From Actinomycetes bacterium (GTDB taxonomy: Bacteria > Actinomycetota > Actinomycetes > Prado026), in the NCBI GenBank assembly GCA_025455945.1, contig JALOLN010000039.1:1-14131 (forward strand): a stretch of DNA of 14,131 nt, in the 5' to 3' direction. Shown here piece after piece: positions 12,255 through 14,131 of the stretch. The notes below the pieces were generated by a model. The model did not search any database, was not told where the DNA came from, and was given only the letters and a program-made list of their open reading frames with translations. Position numbers and translations under genes: made by a program. Each line of letters starts with the position of its first letter. Position 1 is the first letter of the stretch.

Positions 12255-13323
12255 CGTCGCGCCGGGTGAACGACCACACCGCGGGGACGGCGAGCACCAG
12301 CAGGTAGCCGAGCAGCGTGAGGAAGGCCCGGCCGTTGCCCAGCTGCATCATGACGGTGTCGGTGAAGGTCCCGCCGGCAGGGTCCGGCGTCTCGACCACG
12401 CGGCGCGGCACCTCCACCCCGCCGGGCACGACGAACGCCGCGGCGTTGGTGCTGAGCATGAACGCCTCCGAGCCGAAGCGCATGAGCACGATGCGCACCG
12501 CGTTCTCCAGCACGGCGAAGTACACGAACGCCGTCCCCAGCGCCGCGCCGGTGTTGCGCACCAGCATGGCGATCGCGAAGGCGAACGAGGCGGCGAGGAC
12601 GACGAGCACGATCCCGCGCCCCGCCGTCCCGGCGAGGTCCGCCCAGAACGAGTCGGGGAGGCCCTGCTCCGGCGGTCCCCAGCTTCCGCGCAGCGACGTC
12701 GTCACCGCCCCCAGCGCGAGCCCGACCGCCAGCGCGACGGCCGCGGTGACCGCCGACACCAGGGCCAGGGCGGCCCACTTCAGCGCGAGCAGCCGGAGCC
12801 GGCGCGGCTCCCACAGCAGCTGCAGCGTCATCGAGCGGGACGACCACTCAGCGCCCCCGCTGCTGGCGCCGAGCAGGAAGGCCAGCATGACGCTGGCCAT
12901 CGTCACCGCCACGAGGACGCTCGGCAGGTTCTCGGCCGCGTCGTATGGGACCGCCGAGGCGTAGAACTCGGGGCGGGGCCCGTCGGCGAGGGTCGGCCTG
13001 GGCCCGCACACCTCGGCGACGTCGGCGCTGCCGGCGCCTGCCACGCACGCCTCCCAGCCATCCTGGAACTGTGGGAGGTCCCGCGCGAACAGCGCAAGGT
13101 CCTGCTCGTAGCGCTGCCGGTCGGCCGGCGTCAGCGTCACCTCGGCGGCGCTGCGCAGGAACGCGACGAGGCTGATCACGACGATGCCGGCGAGCAGCAG
13201 GACGACCAGCGCCCGGTACAGCCGCCGGTGGGTCAGCCGCGACACCTCGCTGCGCAGGTGCGGCAGCGCCCGGTTGGCCGGCGTCGGCTGCGGGCTGAGC
13301 TGGTCCAGGCCGACGGCGCTCAC
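12247..13323 (-). CDS. ABC-2 type transporter permease
   Basis: A 358-residue integral membrane protein with about six transmembrane segments: roughly 37-56, 135-155, 183-208, 236-254, 258-280 and 333-350. The long loop between segments 1 and 2 (about 57-134) is predicted extracytoplasmic and carries two cysteines (Cys93, Cys106) that could form a disulfide. After segment 2 comes 'GGAEWSSRSMTLQLLWEPRR' (156-175), the typical cytoplasmic coupling region of ABC-2 permeases of the drug, bacteriocin or lipid export type. Start GTG 13321-13323 is chosen because it overlaps the stop of the upstream ATPase gene (GTGA); the frame is open to 13407, but that part is a shadow of the ATPase gene. The C-terminus overlaps the convergent HAD gene. 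The substrate cannot be inferred. Confidence 0.85.
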   Translation of the reverse strand: MSAVGLDQLSPQPTPANRALPHLRSEVSRLTHRRLYRALVVLLLAGIVVISLVAFLRSAAEVTLTPADRQRYEQDLALFARDLPQFQDGWEACVAGAGSADVAEVCGPRPTLADGPRPEFYASAVPYDAAENLPSVLVAVTMASVMLAFLLGASSGGAEWSSRSMTLQLLWEPRRLRLLALKWAALALVSAVTAAVALAVGLALGAVTTSLRGSWGPPEQGLPDSFWADLAGTAGRGIVLVVLAASFAFAIAMLVRNTGAALGTAFVYFAVLENAVRIVLMRFGSEAFMLSTNAAAFVVPGGVEVPRRVVETPDPAGGTFTDTVMMQLGNGRAFLTLLGYLLVLAVPAVWSFTRRDVS

Positions 13324-14131
13324 TTCGGGTCCCCCTCGTCGAGGCCGACGCCCGCGGTGAGCGCGAGGAAGGCCTCCTCGAGGTCGACCTGCACCGGGAC
13401 GAGCCACGACACGTAGTGCCCGTGCTCGGCCAGCGCCCGGCTGACGAGGGCGCCGTCCGGGACGTTCTCCACCAGCAGGCCCTGGCCGTCGTCGACGGCC
13501 CGGAACCCGGCGGCCTGCAGCACCTCGAGCGCGCGGACGGCGTCCGCGATGCCCACCCGCACGGCGCCGGTGGCCTGCGCGGCGAGGACGTCGTCAACCC
13601 GGCCACCGGCGATGAAGCGGCCCCGGGCGAGGATCGTCACGTCGTCGCAGATCTGCTGGACCTCGCTGAGCAGGTGGGACGACAAGAACACGGTGACGCC
13701 GTCGTCGCCGAGGCGACGCAGCAGGTCGCGGACCTCCTTCATGCCGGCCGGGTCGAGCCCGTTGCTGGGCTCGTCGAGGACGAGCAGCCTGGGTCGCTTG
13801 AGCAGCGCCGCCGCGATCCCGAGCCGCTGCCGCATGCCGAGGGAGTAGCCCCTGACCCGGTCGTCGGCGGCGTCGCGCAGGCCGACCAGCTCGAGCACGT
13901 CGTCCACCCGGGTGGGCGGCAGCGACGCCGCGTCGGCGAGCAGGCGCAGGTTGAGCCGCCCGCTGAACGGCGGGAAGAACGCGGGGCTCTCCAGCAGCGC
14001 ACCGACGTCGCCGATCACCGCGGGCAGCCCGGTGGGCACGTCGTGGTCGAGCAGCCGCAGCGAGCCGCCGTCGGCCCGGGCCAGGCCGAGCAGGCAGCGC
14101 AGCGTCGTGGTCTTGCCCGAGCCGTTCGGGC
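13320..14131 (-). CDS. ABC transporter ATP-binding protein (5' end outside window)
   Basis: The last 269 residues are visible; the window edge cuts inside the Walker A motif, where PNGSGKTTTLR is readable from 14129 downward. A Gln-loop-like region follows, with 'GALLESPAFFPPFSGRLNL' as usual for this class. The signature is 'YSLGMRQRLGIA' (the LSGGQ equivalent), Walker B 'LLVLDEPSNGLDP', and the H-loop 'FLSSHLLSEVQQICDD'. The tail of about 90 residues, 'VLAAQATGAVRVGIADAVRALEVLQAAGF' in part, resembles the C-terminal domain of BcrA/YtrB-like export ATPases. It is coupled to the permease by a GTGA overlap. GTG 14037-14039 is in frame but internal, since Walker A lies upstream of it. Only about 10-30 N-terminal residues should be missing. 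Confidence 0.95.
   Translation of the reverse strand, partial: PNGSGKTTTLRCLLGLARADGGSLRLLDHDVPTGLPAVIGDVGALLESPAFFPPFSGRLNLRLLADAASLPPTRVDDVLELVGLRDAADDRVRGYSLGMRQRLGIAAALLKRPRLLVLDEPSNGLDPAGMKEVRDLLRRLGDDGVTVFLSSHLLSEVQQICDDVTILARGRFIAGGRVDDVLAAQATGAVRVGIADAVRALEVLQAAGFRAVDDGQGLLVENVPDGALVSRALAEHGHYVSWLVPVQVDLEEAFLALTAGVGLDEGDPK

Noticed and set aside
1..14131. Defence, toxin-antitoxin, CRISPR or biosynthetic gene cluster
   Set aside because: All genes match housekeeping, signalling or transport families. No repeats-with-spacers, nuclease pairs or assembly-line enzymes are seen.

Overview
The window is ordinary-looking chromosomal DNA from a very GC-rich actinobacterium. The evidence is the GC-saturated third codon positions, many GTG starts, and typical actinobacterial families: DUF5926 with a SEC-C motif, DUF4446, an RsbW-like HATPase and a TrpB2-type TrpB. 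Gene content and style suggest Geodermatophilaceae or a relative, but that is inference and was not tested. Coding density is high. No spacer exceeds about 260 bases, and no tRNA, rRNA, CRISPR array, transposase or phage gene was seen.

Layout. (1) 1-198 is the 3' end of a gene coding for a winged-helix domain, probably the tail of an AAA-type ATP-binding protein; a GC hairpin separates it from a convergent secreted fasciclin (FAS1) protein (250-894, minus). (2) 1061-4830 is a plus-strand run: FAD-linked oxidase, glycerophosphodiester phosphodiesterase, small RsbW-like ATPase, DUF5926/SEC-C protein. (3) 4831-5086 is a non-coding spacer with a promoter-like sequence, several hairpins and a terminator; it may encode a small structured RNA. 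(4) 5087-6534 holds a membrane-anchored DUF4446 protein whose stop overlaps the start of pheA (prephenate dehydratase). (5) 6639-8639 encodes a membrane-bound GGDEF-EAL protein with both active sites and the inhibitory site intact. (6) 8641-9918 is serS. Its last codons and stop lie inside a large palindromic repeat (9892-10035) that fills the spacer to the convergent trpB2 gene (10045-11406, minus). (7) A HAD phosphatase (plus) diverges from trpB2 and overlaps tail-to-tail with an ABC-2 permease (minus), which is translationally coupled to an ABC ATPase cut by the right edge inside its Walker A motif.

How the genes relate. pheA (phenylalanine) and trpB2 (tryptophan) are aromatic amino acid genes and serS charges tRNA-Ser, but they are not in one operon. 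The GGDEF-EAL protein is a c-di-GMP signalling node. The ABC pair forms an export-type transporter. Several genes appear to be leaderless: a TAnnnT-type -10 box, often exactly TACGCT, lies 6-8 bases before the start codon.

The most noteworthy features are the 126-144 bp palindrome that has rewritten the serS C-terminus, and the structured spacer at 4840-4980. No clear new multi-gene system is evident.
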